From: Thermoflexus sp.
GTDB lineage: Bacteria; Chloroflexota; Anaerolineae; Aggregatilineales; Aggregatilineaceae
Assembly (NCBI GenBank): GCA_020724465.1
Contig: DYGX01000008.1
Location: 1 to 64,000 of the forward strand
Length of the DNA: 64,000 bases
Reading direction: 5' to 3'
The notes under the pieces: generated by a model
Seen by the model: only the letters and a program-made list of their open reading frames with translations
What the model was told of the DNA's origin: nothing
Database searches by the model: none
Shown here: piece by piece, positions 10,710-18,932 of the stretch
How the letters are laid out: each line of letters starts with the position of its first letter
Position numbering within the stretch: the first letter of the stretch is position 1
Made by a program: the position numbers and the translations under genes

Positions 10710-11181
10710 CGCGCAGCCGCTCCTCAAGATCGTCCACCTTGGCGCTCAGCACCTCCACCTGGGCCGTCAGGCGCTCGATGATGCTGATCAACTGCGCCTG
10801 CTGGTCCGGGCTGGTCTGTTGGGCCGACGCCGACCAACGCGCCAGGCTCTCGGCCATTGTCTCGCCCATGCGCCGCCCCTGCTCCAACATCAGCTCCATC
10901 GATTGCAGCATGATGTCGGTGTAGCGGGGAGCCATCTCGCCCCACAGCCGGGCCGTCTCGGCGAAGATCCGTTCCGGCGAGAGCGGTTCGTCCCCGGCGA
11001 ACGCCTGGCGAATCGTCTCGTTGACGTGTTCTTGCATGAAGGCCAGCGCATCGCTGAAGCGCGCGAAGTCGGCGGTGTGATCGCTCTGCACATGTTTGAT
11101 CACGCCGCGCCAGCGCGCGGGCTGCCCGTCGCTCTCCTCGCGGATGAAACGTAAGACAAACGACACCACGTCCTGGTTCAT
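10702..11181 (-). CDS. helical PHA-locus protein (phasin/PhaE-like)
   Basis: A 159-residue protein opening with MNQDVVSFVLRFIREE, then a conserved-looking segment ARWRGVIKHVQ, and ending in a predicted coiled coil (IIERLTAQVEVLSAKVDDLEE). The arrangement suggests a granule-associated or synthase-associated helical protein. The chosen ATG removes a 20-residue extension with no family character that would overlap the regulatory region. It is the first gene of the PHA unit and overlaps the next gene by 8 nt. I do not recognise a named family with certainty. Confidence 0.65.
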   Translation of the reverse strand: MNQDVVSFVLRFIREESDGQPARWRGVIKHVQSDHTADFARFSDALAFMQEHVNETIRQAFAGDEPLSPERIFAETARLWGEMAPRYTDIMLQSMELMLEQGRRMGETMAESLARWSASAQQTSPDQQAQLISIIERLTAQVEVLSAKVDDLEERLRGG

Positions 11182-11218
11182 GCTGCGCTCCGACACGTTC
11201 GACCTGCTTTCAACTCCT

Positions 11219-11251
11219 CTTATATCCCGCTCTGGTTGCACGCTGGTTGCA
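11219..11251 (-). promoter_or_regulatory. putative SARP operator: 11-bp-spaced direct repeat and -10 box
   Basis: On the minus strand TGCAACCAG occurs at 11251-11243 and again at 11240-11232, an exact 11-bp period. Nine bases after the second heptamer TGCAACC is TATAAG (11224-11219), a good -10. SARP regulators are known to bind heptamer direct repeats with 11- or 22-bp period close to the -10. The site lies just after the SARP gene and before the PHA unit. Confidence 0.6.
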
Positions 11252-11259
11252 GCGCTCCG

Positions 11260-12069
11260 CTAGCGCGGCAGCAGCGCCTCGGGCGGATCGCCCCGCGCGA
11301 TCGCCCGGTATAGCGCCGTCGTCGCGGACATCGGCTCCAGATCCAGCCCGTCGCGCAGCGTCTGGCGGCACTGCTCGTAGACGCGCAGCGCCAGCGGGCG
11401 ATTGCCGCGCAGCGCATGGCTGATCATCATGATCCGGTACGCTTCTTCCCAGTACCGGTCGAGCGACAGGACGGACTGGCAAAGCTGGATCGCCTCTTGC
11501 AGGCCGCCGCGCGGCACCAGCAGCGTGGCGAGCCGCATCGCGCCGGAGAGGTACAGCGTGTGCAGGCGCTCGCGCTCCAGGCTGGACCAGTCCTCATAGA
11601 GCGCGTCGGGCAGATAGTCGCCCTGGTAGAGATCGAGCGCGGCGCGGTACACCTCGATCGCGGCGTCCGGGTCGTCGGCTTCCAGCCGGGCGGCGCGCTT
11701 CAGCCCGTCGCGGAACTCGGCTGCGTCGATCACGATGTCGGCGTCCGGGTCCAGCCCGTAGGCCAGGCCGGAGCGGCTGATGTAGGTCGACAGCGAGCGC
11801 GCCGAACGATCTGGCTGGAGCGCGTCGTTGAGCGCGTTGAGCGCCACCTTAAAGTCACGGTCGGCGCGCTTCTCGTCCAGCGACGGCCACAGCTCGGCCA
11901 CGATCCGCTCTTTGGGCATCACCTGATGGCTGTCGTTCAGGCGGATGGTGATCAGGAACTGAAACAGGCGTTGGGCTTTCTCGCGCTTCCAGACGACCGG
12001 GGGCAGCGGTTCCCCGTCGATCCAGACGCGGAACAGACCGAGCGTCTGCACGCGCAGCGAGTCGCTCAT
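11260..12069 (-). CDS. SARP-family transcriptional activator (winged helix plus BTAD)
   Basis: A 269-residue regulator with the length of a small Streptomyces Antibiotic Regulatory Protein. Residues 1-100 are an OmpR-like winged helix (LRVQTLGLFRVWIDG at the start, then WKREKAQRLFQFL and VAELWPSLDE). Residues about 105-250 are a bacterial transcriptional activation domain of TPR-like helices (IVIDAAEFRDGLKR, DLYQGDYLPDALYEDW). No ATPase domain follows. SARPs usually activate neighbouring biosynthetic genes. The two repeat-type operators at 11219-11251 and 8345-8379 make the PHA and FabH/ligase units its likely targets. The ATG at 12069 gives the family N-terminus. Confidence 0.85.
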   Translation of the reverse strand: MSDSLRVQTLGLFRVWIDGEPLPPVVWKREKAQRLFQFLITIRLNDSHQVMPKERIVAELWPSLDEKRADRDFKVALNALNDALQPDRSARSLSTYISRSGLAYGLDPDADIVIDAAEFRDGLKRAARLEADDPDAAIEVYRAALDLYQGDYLPDALYEDWSSLERERLHTLYLSGAMRLATLLVPRGGLQEAIQLCQSVLSLDRYWEEAYRIMMISHALRGNRPLALRVYEQCRQTLRDGLDLEPMSATTALYRAIARGDPPEALLPR

Positions 12070-12160
12070 CGTTCGTAGAATTCCTTGCGGGCGTGTGCCG
12101 CCGGCGCGGTTCAATCGCTTTCTAGTGTATCACGCTCCGGCGAACGCGCCCGCGAGCGAG

Positions 12161-12207
12161 GCAAAGCGCAGCCATAAAGCGGCTAAAGACAGCCGAAAAG
12201 CAGCAGG
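12161..12207. repeat. decamer repeat array, copy 1
   Basis: Purine-rich units related to CAGCCAAAGA recur about every 10-11 bp (GCAGCCATAAA, GCGGCTAAAGA, CAGCCGAAAAG). The same unit occurs at 22309-22446, 38997-39090 and 47926-47960. This is the only copy not directly after a stop codon. It lies in the gap between the SDR gene and the SARP gene. Confidence 0.6.
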
Positions 12208-12264
12208 CGGTACCCGGCGGTCTCCGCTGCCCAACTCCTGCGCGTCCGACGCCGTTTTTCACAC

Positions 12265-12284
12265 GGGCCGAGCAAGCTCGGCCC
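12265..12284. repeat. REP-like palindrome followed by CTACA, copy 1
   Basis: A perfect 9-bp inverted repeat, GGGCCGAGC and GCTCGGCCC, separated by AA and followed by CCTACAT. The same design recurs at 41625-41645, 41750-41767 and 56364-56382 with compensating stem changes, so the fold and not the bases is kept. Confidence 0.65.
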
Positions 12285-12310
12285 CTACATGTGGCGCCGT
12301 CCTTCACCCT

Positions 12311-13027
12311 CTAGCTCCGCCCATAGACCGGGATCGCCGCGCCGTGGATCGCGCGCGCCGCGTCCGAGCACAGAAAGAGAAACACATCCGCGATCGCTTC
12401 GGGGGCGACCCACTTGCTAAAATCAGCATTGGGCCGCTCGGCGCGGTTCTCCGGCGTGTCGATCGTGCCGGGCAGCACGCAGTTGATGCGGATGCCCTCG
12501 TCGCGCAGTTCGGCGGCCATGCTCTCGGTCAGGCGGACGACGGCGCTCTTGCTGGCCGTGTAGGCGGCCACGTTCTTCGAGCCGCTCAGCGCGGCGCGCG
12601 CGGCGGTGTGCACGATCGCGCCCTGCCCCCGGCTGCGCATCGGCGGCACAACAGCCTGCGTCAGCACCAGCGCGGTCCGGGCGTTGAGGCTCAGCAGAAA
12701 ATCCCACACGTCCAGCGACATATCCCCCGCCGCCGGTCCGGAGCGAAAACCGCCGACGGTGTTCGCCACCGCGTCGATCTGCCCGAAGCGATCCAGCGCG
12801 GCGCCGACAAGCCCCTGCGCCGACTCCGGCTGCATCAGGTCCACTGCATGGACCAGGAAGCGATCCGGATCCGTTTCCAGTTCGGGGAAGATGCCCGGCA
12901 GGTCCTCGGTGGTGCGGTCGGCCAGCACCACCCGCGCCCCGGCCTCGTAAAAGGCGCGCGCCACGGCGCGGCCCAGGTTGCCCCCCGCGCCGGTGACCAG
13001 CGCAACGCGATCGGTGAAATCAAACAT
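12311..13027 (-). CDS. SDR-family oxidoreductase with Ala at the catalytic Ser position
   Basis: A 238-residue short-chain dehydrogenase. The cofactor motif is TGAGGNLG (13-20) and the Tyr-Lys pair is in YTASK. The residue 13 positions before the tyrosine, normally the catalytic serine, is alanine (in HTAARAALSG). Activity may be altered or a nearby serine (SGS) may substitute. It lies 11 nt downstream of an ABC permease gene on the same strand, probably co-transcribed. No substrate can be named. Confidence 0.82.
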   Translation of the reverse strand: MFDFTDRVALVTGAGGNLGRAVARAFYEAGARVVLADRTTEDLPGIFPELETDPDRFLVHAVDLMQPESAQGLVGAALDRFGQIDAVANTVGGFRSGPAAGDMSLDVWDFLLSLNARTALVLTQAVVPPMRSRGQGAIVHTAARAALSGSKNVAAYTASKSAVVRLTESMAAELRDEGIRINCVLPGTIDTPENRAERPNADFSKWVAPEAIADVFLFLCSDAARAIHGAAIPVYGRS

Positions 13028-13038
13028 CGTGGTTCTCC

Positions 13039-13965
13039 TCAGTCAGCATGTCTCTGGTGCCGGTCGAGATACATCTCCATCAGTTTGACGAGCATCGACA
13101 GCGAGATGGTCAGGACCAGATAGGTCAGCGCCACAATATTGTACGCCTGGAAGAAAGTGAAGGTGCTTGAGGCGTATGTCTGCCCGCGGCGCGTGATATC
13201 CTGCACGCCCAGGACGGACACCAGCGAGCTTTCCTTGAGCATAGCGATAAAGTCATTGCCCAGCGGGGGCAGCACGACGCGGATCGCCTGGGGCAGCACG
13301 ATCAGGCGCATCACCTGCCAGCGCGTCATGCCCAGGCTGCGGGCGGCTTCGTGCTGGCCGATGCCGACGCTGTCGATCCCGGCGCGGAAGATCTCGGAAA
13401 GAAAGGCGCTGTACGAGATCGCCAGCGCGATGATCGCGCGGTAGGTGTTGCCGAACTGGCGCGTTTCGAACTCTGCCATGCGCCGGCCCAGCGAGCGGAA
13501 CGTCAGGTCGAAGCTCAGTTCGTCGGTGATGATGAAGCTGATGGTCAGGTGCTGGAGCGTGCTCCCCAGTTCGTTGCCCAGGCGGATCATTTCGGGGATG
13601 AAGGCCAGCGCCATCCAGTAGACCAGTACCAGCGTCGGGATGCCGCGCACCGCCTCGACGTAGAACGTCGCCGTCTGATAGATGAGCGGGTTAGACGAGC
13701 GGCGCAGCAACGCGATCATCAACCCCAGCACCAGCGCCAGGCTGTACGCCACAACCGACACCCAGATTGTCGTCCAGATACCCTGCCGGACCGCATTCCA
13801 GATCACCGGGTAGGGGTGGTTGCCGCGCACCGACAGCACAAAGACGATGACCAGCAGCGTCATTGCCAGCAGCCACCAGGGCGCGCGCGCCAGGCGGCGG
13901 ATCAGGATGTTCTTTTTCTGCGGGTTCACGCGCGGCGTGACCGGGGTATCGAATACGACTGTCAT
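13039..13965 (-). CDS. polar amino-acid ABC transporter permease (HisM/GlnP type)
   Basis: A 308-residue inner-membrane permease. A first membrane helix lies near 30-50, and the transport domain follows with the family EAA loop (EAARSLGMTRWQVMRLIVLP) and an FIAMLKESSL segment typical of the His/Glu/Gln group. It may start 18 nt earlier at 13983; neither start has a strong ribosome site. No ATPase or binding protein is adjacent, so it is an orphan here. A long reading frame continues upstream of it, antisense to the MFS gene, but is not protein-like. Confidence 0.82.
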   Translation of the reverse strand: MTVVFDTPVTPRVNPQKKNILIRRLARAPWWLLAMTLLVIVFVLSVRGNHPYPVIWNAVRQGIWTTIWVSVVAYSLALVLGLMIALLRRSSNPLIYQTATFYVEAVRGIPTLVLVYWMALAFIPEMIRLGNELGSTLQHLTISFIITDELSFDLTFRSLGRRMAEFETRQFGNTYRAIIALAISYSAFLSEIFRAGIDSVGIGQHEAARSLGMTRWQVMRLIVLPQAIRVVLPPLGNDFIAMLKESSLVSVLGVQDITRRGQTYASSTFTFFQAYNIVALTYLVLTISLSMLVKLMEMYLDRHQRHAD

Positions 13966-14229
13966 GCGTACCAGCACTTCCATGCTTGGCGCGCGCCAGA
14001 CGGCGCGGCGCGCAGACTCAAATGCCAAAACCCAGGACAAGCGTGCCGTCGACAATCCGGCGGGGGAGTGGTCTAATAGGGCGGCGCCTGGCCCGGCGGC
14101 CAGATTATAGCCCCAAACCGGGCCGGAGTCGCGCCGGACTTTCCCTGGGGCGCCGGAAGGCCGGCGAGCCGTCCGGCCGGTCTGAAGGAGAAAGCCGCAG
14201 CCACCGATGTTCCGCATCACCCGCCGCCA

Positions 14230-15834
14230 GTGGGCCGTCACCTTCGGCCTGATGATGGGTCTCTTCCTCGCCGCGCTCGAAGGCACGGTCGTCAGCGATT
14301 GAGGCAGCCACCGAGAGATGGCTGGAACAACAGTCTCTTCCTCGCCGCGCTCGAAGGCACGGTCGTCAGCACCGCCATGCCGACTATCGTCGCCCAGCTT
14401 GGCGGTCTGGAAGTCTATAGCTGGGTTTTCTCGATCTACATGCTCGCCTCGACTACAACCATCCCCATCTTCGGGCGCCTGTGCGATCTCTACGGGCGCA
14501 AGCCGATCTATTACCTGGGCGTCACGCTGTTTCTGAGCGGGTCCGTCCTCAGCGGGCAGGCGCAGAACATGACCCAGCTTATCCTGTTCCGGGCGCTGCA
14601 AGGCACCGGCGCCGGGGCGTTGATGCCCGTTACCTTCACGATCATCGGAGACATTTTCACGCTGGAACAGCGCGCGCGGATGCAGGGCTTTTTCTCCAGC
14701 GTGTGGGGTGTATCGAGCGTGATTGGGCCGCTGGTGGGCGGGTTCCTGGTCGATCACGTGTCGTGGCGCTGGGTCTTCTACCTCAACCTGCCGTTCGGGC
14801 TGCTGGCCGTCGGGCTGCTGGCGTTCGTCCTGCGCGAGCCGCTGGAGCAGCGCGAGCCGGGTACGGTCGATTACCGGGGCGCGGCGCTGCTGGTCGCCGC
14901 CGTCCTCAGCCTGCTCTACGCTCTGCTGCAGGGCGGCCAGGCATATCCCTGGACCGATCCGCGCGTCGTCGGGCTGCTGGTCCTCGCGCTGGGGGCGCTG
15001 ATCGCGTTTGTGGTGGTCGAGCGCCGGGCCGCGCACCCGCTGATTCCGCTCGATATATTCGGCGACCGCCTGTTCGCCGTGGCGATGGTGCACGAGTTCC
15101 TGGCCGGCTTCGCGGCATTCGGCGTAATCGCCTATATTCCGCTGTTTGTCCAGGGCGCGCTGGGCACCAGCGCGACGCGCGCCGGGGCAACACTCACCCC
15201 GATGAGTCTGGTTTGGGGTTTGGGCAGCATCCTGGCCGGTCAGCTCTTGCTCCGTCACGGCCCGCGTCGGCTGGTCACCGCCGGCACGCTGAGTCTGCTG
15301 GGGGGAGCCGGGCTGCTGGCGCTGCTCGACGAGAACAGCAGCCAGCTCATCGCCGCGGGCGCGCTGGCGCTGCTCGGCCTGGGGATGGGGCTGATCCTGA
15401 CCAGCTTTCTCATCTCGGTCCAGAACCGGGTTCCCCGGAGCCGGATGGGCGTGGCGACATCCAGTCTGCAGTTTATCAGCCAGATCGGCGGCACGGTGGG
15501 CGTCAGCATGCTCGGCGCGGTGATGGCCGCGCGCCTGAGCCGGGGGCTGGCGGCGCTGCCCGGCAGCGCGGGACTCGATCCCGTCGCGCTGCTGGACCGG
15601 TCCGGCTCGGTTGCACTGCCGCCTGAGGTCGATGCTGCCTTCCAGACCCTGCTGGCGGAATCGCTGCACCCCGCCTTCCTGCTGGCGTTCGGCGTGGTGG
15701 CCCTGGCGCTGGGAGTCGCGCTGCTCACGCCGCGCGGCACGCTGGCGCAGTGGGAGCGCGATGAGCAGCCGCACGAAGCCGCGCCGGAGCCGGTGCTCGA
15801 AATCTCCGTCACCGACGAGAGCGTGTGCTCATGA
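14230..15834 (+). CDS. MFS transporter, DHA2 (EmrB/QacA-like) family, 5' end disrupted
   Basis: A drug/proton antiporter of the 14-helix DHA2 group. Recognisable parts are LEGTVVSTAMPTI in helix 1, the A-loop GRLCDLYGRKPIY, and motif C-like GPLVGGFLVD. The natural start appears to be ATG at 14207, preceded by GAAGGAG, reading MFRITRRQWAVTFG. That frame stops at 14300 because a 74-bp segment, including a second copy of 38 bp, interrupts codons 18-30 and shifts the frame. The frame given here starts at 14230, and its first 36 residues are out-of-frame and not native. The gene is either a recent pseudogene, or expressed from an internal start, or affected by an assembly error. Confidence 0.75.
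   Translation: MGRHLRPDDGSLPRRARRHGRQRLRQPPRDGWNNSLFLAALEGTVVSTAMPTIVAQLGGLEVYSWVFSIYMLASTTTIPIFGRLCDLYGRKPIYYLGVTLFLSGSVLSGQAQNMTQLILFRALQGTGAGALMPVTFTIIGDIFTLEQRARMQGFFSSVWGVSSVIGPLVGGFLVDHVSWRWVFYLNLPFGLLAVGLLAFVLREPLEQREPGTVDYRGAALLVAAVLSLLYALLQGGQAYPWTDPRVVGLLVLALGALIAFVVVERRAAHPLIPLDIFGDRLFAVAMVHEFLAGFAAFGVIAYIPLFVQGALGTSATRAGATLTPMSLVWGLGSILAGQLLLRHGPRRLVTAGTLSLLGGAGLLALLDENSSQLIAAGALALLGLGMGLILTSFLISVQNRVPRSRMGVATSSLQFISQIGGTVGVSMLGAVMAARLSRGLAALPGSAGLDPVALLDRSGSVALPPEVDAAFQTLLAESLHPAFLLAFGVVALALGVALLTPRGTLAQWERDEQPHEAAPEPVLEISVTDESVCS
14259..14370 (+). repeat. 38-bp direct duplication inside the MFS gene
   Basis: The 38 bases at 14259-14296 (starting GTCTCTTCCTCG) are repeated exactly at 14333-14370, separated by 36 unrelated bases. 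The period is 74 bp, which is not a multiple of three. The first copy continues the natural MFS start and runs into TGA; the second continues into the intact remainder. Confidence 0.95.
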
Positions 15835-15977
15835 CCCGGCGTGCGCGCCGCGCGACGCTGTCGACCGCCGGAGCGGTGGCTGACTGAGCGCAGCTAGAGG
15901 CGGTTATGGATTTTGCAGGCCAGATCGCGGGGGAAAACCCCCATCACCGGCGCTTCCTCTCAAGTCCATAACACGCT

Positions 15978-17183
15978 CTATTCGCTCTGCCGGCCCTGCC
16001 AGCGGCGCCACGCCAGCGCGATCCCCCCGGCAACCAGCGCCAGCAACACGACCCGCACCAGCATCAGGATCGGGTCGGTATCCGCCAGCAGCAGGACCAC
16101 CAGCGCCAGGCCAAACGCCGCCAGCAGATAGGCCAGCAGACGCTCGCGCTCGCTTTGCAGCAGCAGGACGCGCGTCTGAATCGTCTGCATCATCAGCTCG
16201 ATCCGGCGCAAAGTCGCTTCCACCGTCCGGGCTTCGGCTTCGACTTGCTCGACCTGCACGGCGACCTGCGCCACCCGCGCTTCCCAGATCGCCGGAGCAG
16301 CATCCCACAGGCCGGACTGCATCAGCGCCAGCCGGTACTCGCCCGCCAGCCGGTTGAGGGTTGTGGCGGTGGCGCGCGTCATGTCCAGATCGTGCAGCGT
16401 GTGATGGTAGGCCGTCTCCAGCGCGACGATCTCCTGGTTGAGCGGCTCCAACGAGCGCAGGCGGTTGCGCCCGTTGGGCAGCGTCCACGCCTGGACGGTC
16501 TGCGCCACGCGATCCAGGGCGGCGGGCGACGCGCGCCCCACCTGGGCGACGTGATCCTGATAGCGCGCCAGGCTGTACCCGGCCTGCACCGGATACCAGT
16601 CCAGGCGCGGCATGACGGCGCTGAGGAACTGGCGGGCGCGGGCTTCGCTGCGCGCGTCGGGGTAGAGCAGCACGTGGGTGTCAGCCTCGCCCGGCGCCAG
16701 CAACCCAAATTCCAGGCGCATCGACTGCGGGAACGCGTCGCCGAGCTCGTCGGGCAGGCGCGAGGCGATCCCACACCAGTAGCGCATCGTCGCCAGCCAG
16801 GTGGGTGTCGTTGGCATCTCCCCCAGCGTCTCTTCGAGCATCCGCCAGACGCTGTGCTCGTGGTCGCCGGGGCGCCCCAGCACCACGCGCAGCAGAAGCA
16901 TATTGCGCAGCGCGTAGGCCTGCAGCCAGGCCGCCGCGTTGGTGTGCCCGCGCAGCTCGGCGGGTTCCATCAACGGCTGGAGCACCAGAGGCGTGCGGTT
17001 GACCGGCGCCAGCGGGGGCAGATCGGGCGCCGGCATCGACAGCCAGCCCGCCACCGAAGCCAGCATCCGCTGCGCGTCTTCCACGAACACCTGGTAACGA
17101 TCCTCACGCCGGCTAGACGGCTCGCCCGGCGCTTCGTGCAGATAGTAATAGGTCGCCTGGATATTCGGCTCCCGGATGATCAT
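15978..17183 (-). CDS. hypothetical protein with C-terminal membrane anchor
   Basis: A 401-residue protein I do not recognise. Residues 1-300 are soluble and mixed, with a Trp/Tyr-rich middle (LDWYPVQAGYSLARY). Residues about 280-345 look like a coiled coil (VAVQVEQVEAEARTVEATL). Two adjacent hydrophobic helices (about 350-390) precede a short basic tail, so the bulk is probably cytosolic and tail-anchored. The gene is alone, divergent from the glycosyltransferase pair across a 156-nt gap that carries -10-like TATAAT on its own strand at 17270-17265. Confidence 0.7.
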   Translation of the reverse strand: MIIREPNIQATYYYLHEAPGEPSSRREDRYQVFVEDAQRMLASVAGWLSMPAPDLPPLAPVNRTPLVLQPLMEPAELRGHTNAAAWLQAYALRNMLLLRVVLGRPGDHEHSVWRMLEETLGEMPTTPTWLATMRYWCGIASRLPDELGDAFPQSMRLEFGLLAPGEADTHVLLYPDARSEARARQFLSAVMPRLDWYPVQAGYSLARYQDHVAQVGRASPAALDRVAQTVQAWTLPNGRNRLRSLEPLNQEIVALETAYHHTLHDLDMTRATATTLNRLAGEYRLALMQSGLWDAAPAIWEARVAQVAVQVEQVEAEARTVEATLRRIELMMQTIQTRVLLLQSERERLLAYLLAAFGLALVVLLLADTDPILMLVRVVLLALVAGGIALAWRRWQGRQSE

Positions 17184-17275
17184 GCTCGGCCTTTCGGGTT
17201 CGGTTCAGGACAACCGGCCAGCAAAACGCGCAAGACGAAACCATCGACGAGATGGTACAGTTTGATTATACAAGG

Positions 17276-17304
17276 TTGACGCGCCTGTCGAGGGTCACTA
17301 CAAT
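17276..17304 (+). promoter_or_regulatory. sigma-70-type promoter for the glycosyltransferase pair
   Basis: TTGACG (17276-17281), 17-bp spacer, TACAAT (17299-17304). The predicted transcript starts near 17311, about 30 nt before the ATG at 17340. Confidence 0.65.
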
Positions 17305-17339
17305 CGCGGCGTTGATTTTACCGCACACCGGAGCGCGGC

Positions 17340-18932
17340 ATGAACGACCGAGCGGGGCGCTGGCTGATCGCGATCTGCCTGGCGGCCCTCGTTGTGCGCG
17401 CCGGGCTGGCGCTGTTCGCCGAGCATCCCGGCGTGGCCGATCCCAATCACTACTACAACCTGGGGCGCCAGCTCGTCGCGGGGCGCGGCTTCGAGACCGA
17501 TTACCTCTGGCACTATTACAACCCGCCCGAAACGATCACCCATCCCGACGACTTCTGGATGCCGCTGGCGGGGGTGCTGGCCGCAGGCGGCATGGCGCTC
17601 TTCGGCGAATCGGTGCAGGGCGCGCTGGTGCCTTTCATCGTCCTGGGGTCGCTGCTGCCGCTGGCCGTCTACGCCGCCGCGCGGCAGTTCGGCTGCGCGC
17701 CGGAGTGCGCGCTCTACGCGGCGGGCTTCGGCGCGGCCCTGCCGGAATATGTGATGAATTCGGTGCGCACGGACACGCTGATCCCGAACGCGCTGTTCGT
17801 GACGCTGGCGATCACGCTGCTGGTCGCCGGGTTGCGCCGCGGCAGATGGCTCGCGTTCGCGAGCAGCGGGCTGTTTGCCGGGCTGGCGTACCTGACACGC
17901 GGCGACAACCTGCTATTGATCCCGATGCTGCTGGTCACGCTGGCGGTTTACTGGCTGGCGGCGCGCTTCAGCGCGCATGCGTTCCCGCGGCAGCGCCTGG
18001 CGGGGGCGCTGCTGGCGCTATTGGTGGCGGGCACAATTGCAGCGCCGTGGCTGGCGCGCAACGTGGCGGAAACAGGAACGGCGCTGACCCCGAATCTCAA
18101 CCGGGTATTCTTTCTCACGGATTTCCGCGATCATTATGCGTATGGGCGCGATCTGACCTGGGACACGCTGCGCGCCAGCCAGACCTGGGGGCAGATTGTC
18201 GGCAAGCGTCTGTTTGAGATGGCCGCCAGCGTCAAACTGACGTTTACCACGCTGGACACCGTCCTGCCGGTCGCGATCGGCGGCGGATTGCTTCTGCTGC
18301 TGGCGCGCCGCGATGCCGATCGGCTGCTGGTCCTGGCCCCCACCCTGATCCTGCTCGGCGGTATGTTCGTCTTTTACAGCGTGCTCACGCCCTACGGCAG
18401 CCAGGGGGGCAGCTTCAAGAAGGGCTATCTGTCGCTGGTGCCGCTGCTGCTGCCGGTGGGCGCGTATGCCTTCGAGCAGGCGATCCCGCGCCTCGCCTAC
18501 CGGCGCGCCGCCGTCCTGCTGACACTTGGACTTATGACGGCGAACGCGGTTGAGCTGACTCGCGCCGACATCCGCTTCAACACCACCTACCTGCGCGAGA
18601 TGGAAAAAGTGCGCGACACGGCGCTCGCCCTGCCCGATACCAACGGCGACGGCGAGATCATCCTGATGGCGCAGGACCCGTTTATGCTCTACTTCCTGGG
18701 GCTGCGCTCGGTCATGATCCCGATGGAAGACCGCGACACCGTGCTCGAAGTGGCGCGGCGCTACGGGGCCGACTATTTGATGATGCCCCCCGCGCGCCCC
18801 TCGCTCGACCCGCTCTACACCGGCGACGATGCCGACCCGCGCTTTGTTCGCGCCGCCGAGATCCCCGGCACGCCGGTTGTGCTCTACCGCTTCGTGCACG
18901 ACGCGCCCGCGTCCGGGACGGCCTCGCCATGA
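17340..18932 (+). CDS. GT39/ArnT-like membrane glycosyltransferase
   Basis: A 530-residue polytopic protein of the PMT/ArnT superfamily (GT-C fold), which transfers sugars from polyprenyl-phosphate donors on the outer face of the membrane. After the first helix comes GVADPNHYYNLGRQL, whose acidic residue matches the catalytic Asp of the first extracytoplasmic loop. About ten further helices follow and a soluble C-terminal domain from about residue 400. The next gene, of the same family, overlaps by ATGA, so both are co-translated. Acceptor unknown. Confidence 0.8.
   Translation: MNDRAGRWLIAICLAALVVRAGLALFAEHPGVADPNHYYNLGRQLVAGRGFETDYLWHYYNPPETITHPDDFWMPLAGVLAAGGMALFGESVQGALVPFIVLGSLLPLAVYAAARQFGCAPECALYAAGFGAALPEYVMNSVRTDTLIPNALFVTLAITLLVAGLRRGRWLAFASSGLFAGLAYLTRGDNLLLIPMLLVTLAVYWLAARFSAHAFPRQRLAGALLALLVAGTIAAPWLARNVAETGTALTPNLNRVFFLTDFRDHYAYGRDLTWDTLRASQTWGQIVGKRLFEMAASVKLTFTTLDTVLPVAIGGGLLLLLARRDADRLLVLAPTLILLGGMFVFYSVLTPYGSQGGSFKKGYLSLVPLLLPVGAYAFEQAIPRLAYRRAAVLLTLGLMTANAVELTRADIRFNTTYLREMEKVRDTALALPDTNGDGEIILMAQDPFMLYFLGLRSVMIPMEDRDTVLEVARRYGADYLMMPPARPSLDPLYTGDDADPRFVRAAEIPGTPVVLYRFVHDAPASGTASP

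Noticed and set aside
13984-15774. Long open frame antisense to the MFS gene, continuous with the ABC permease frame
   Set aside because: Composition is Gln/Arg/His-rich with no domain pattern, as expected from the complementary strand of a GC-rich coding gene. The real permease starts at about 13965.
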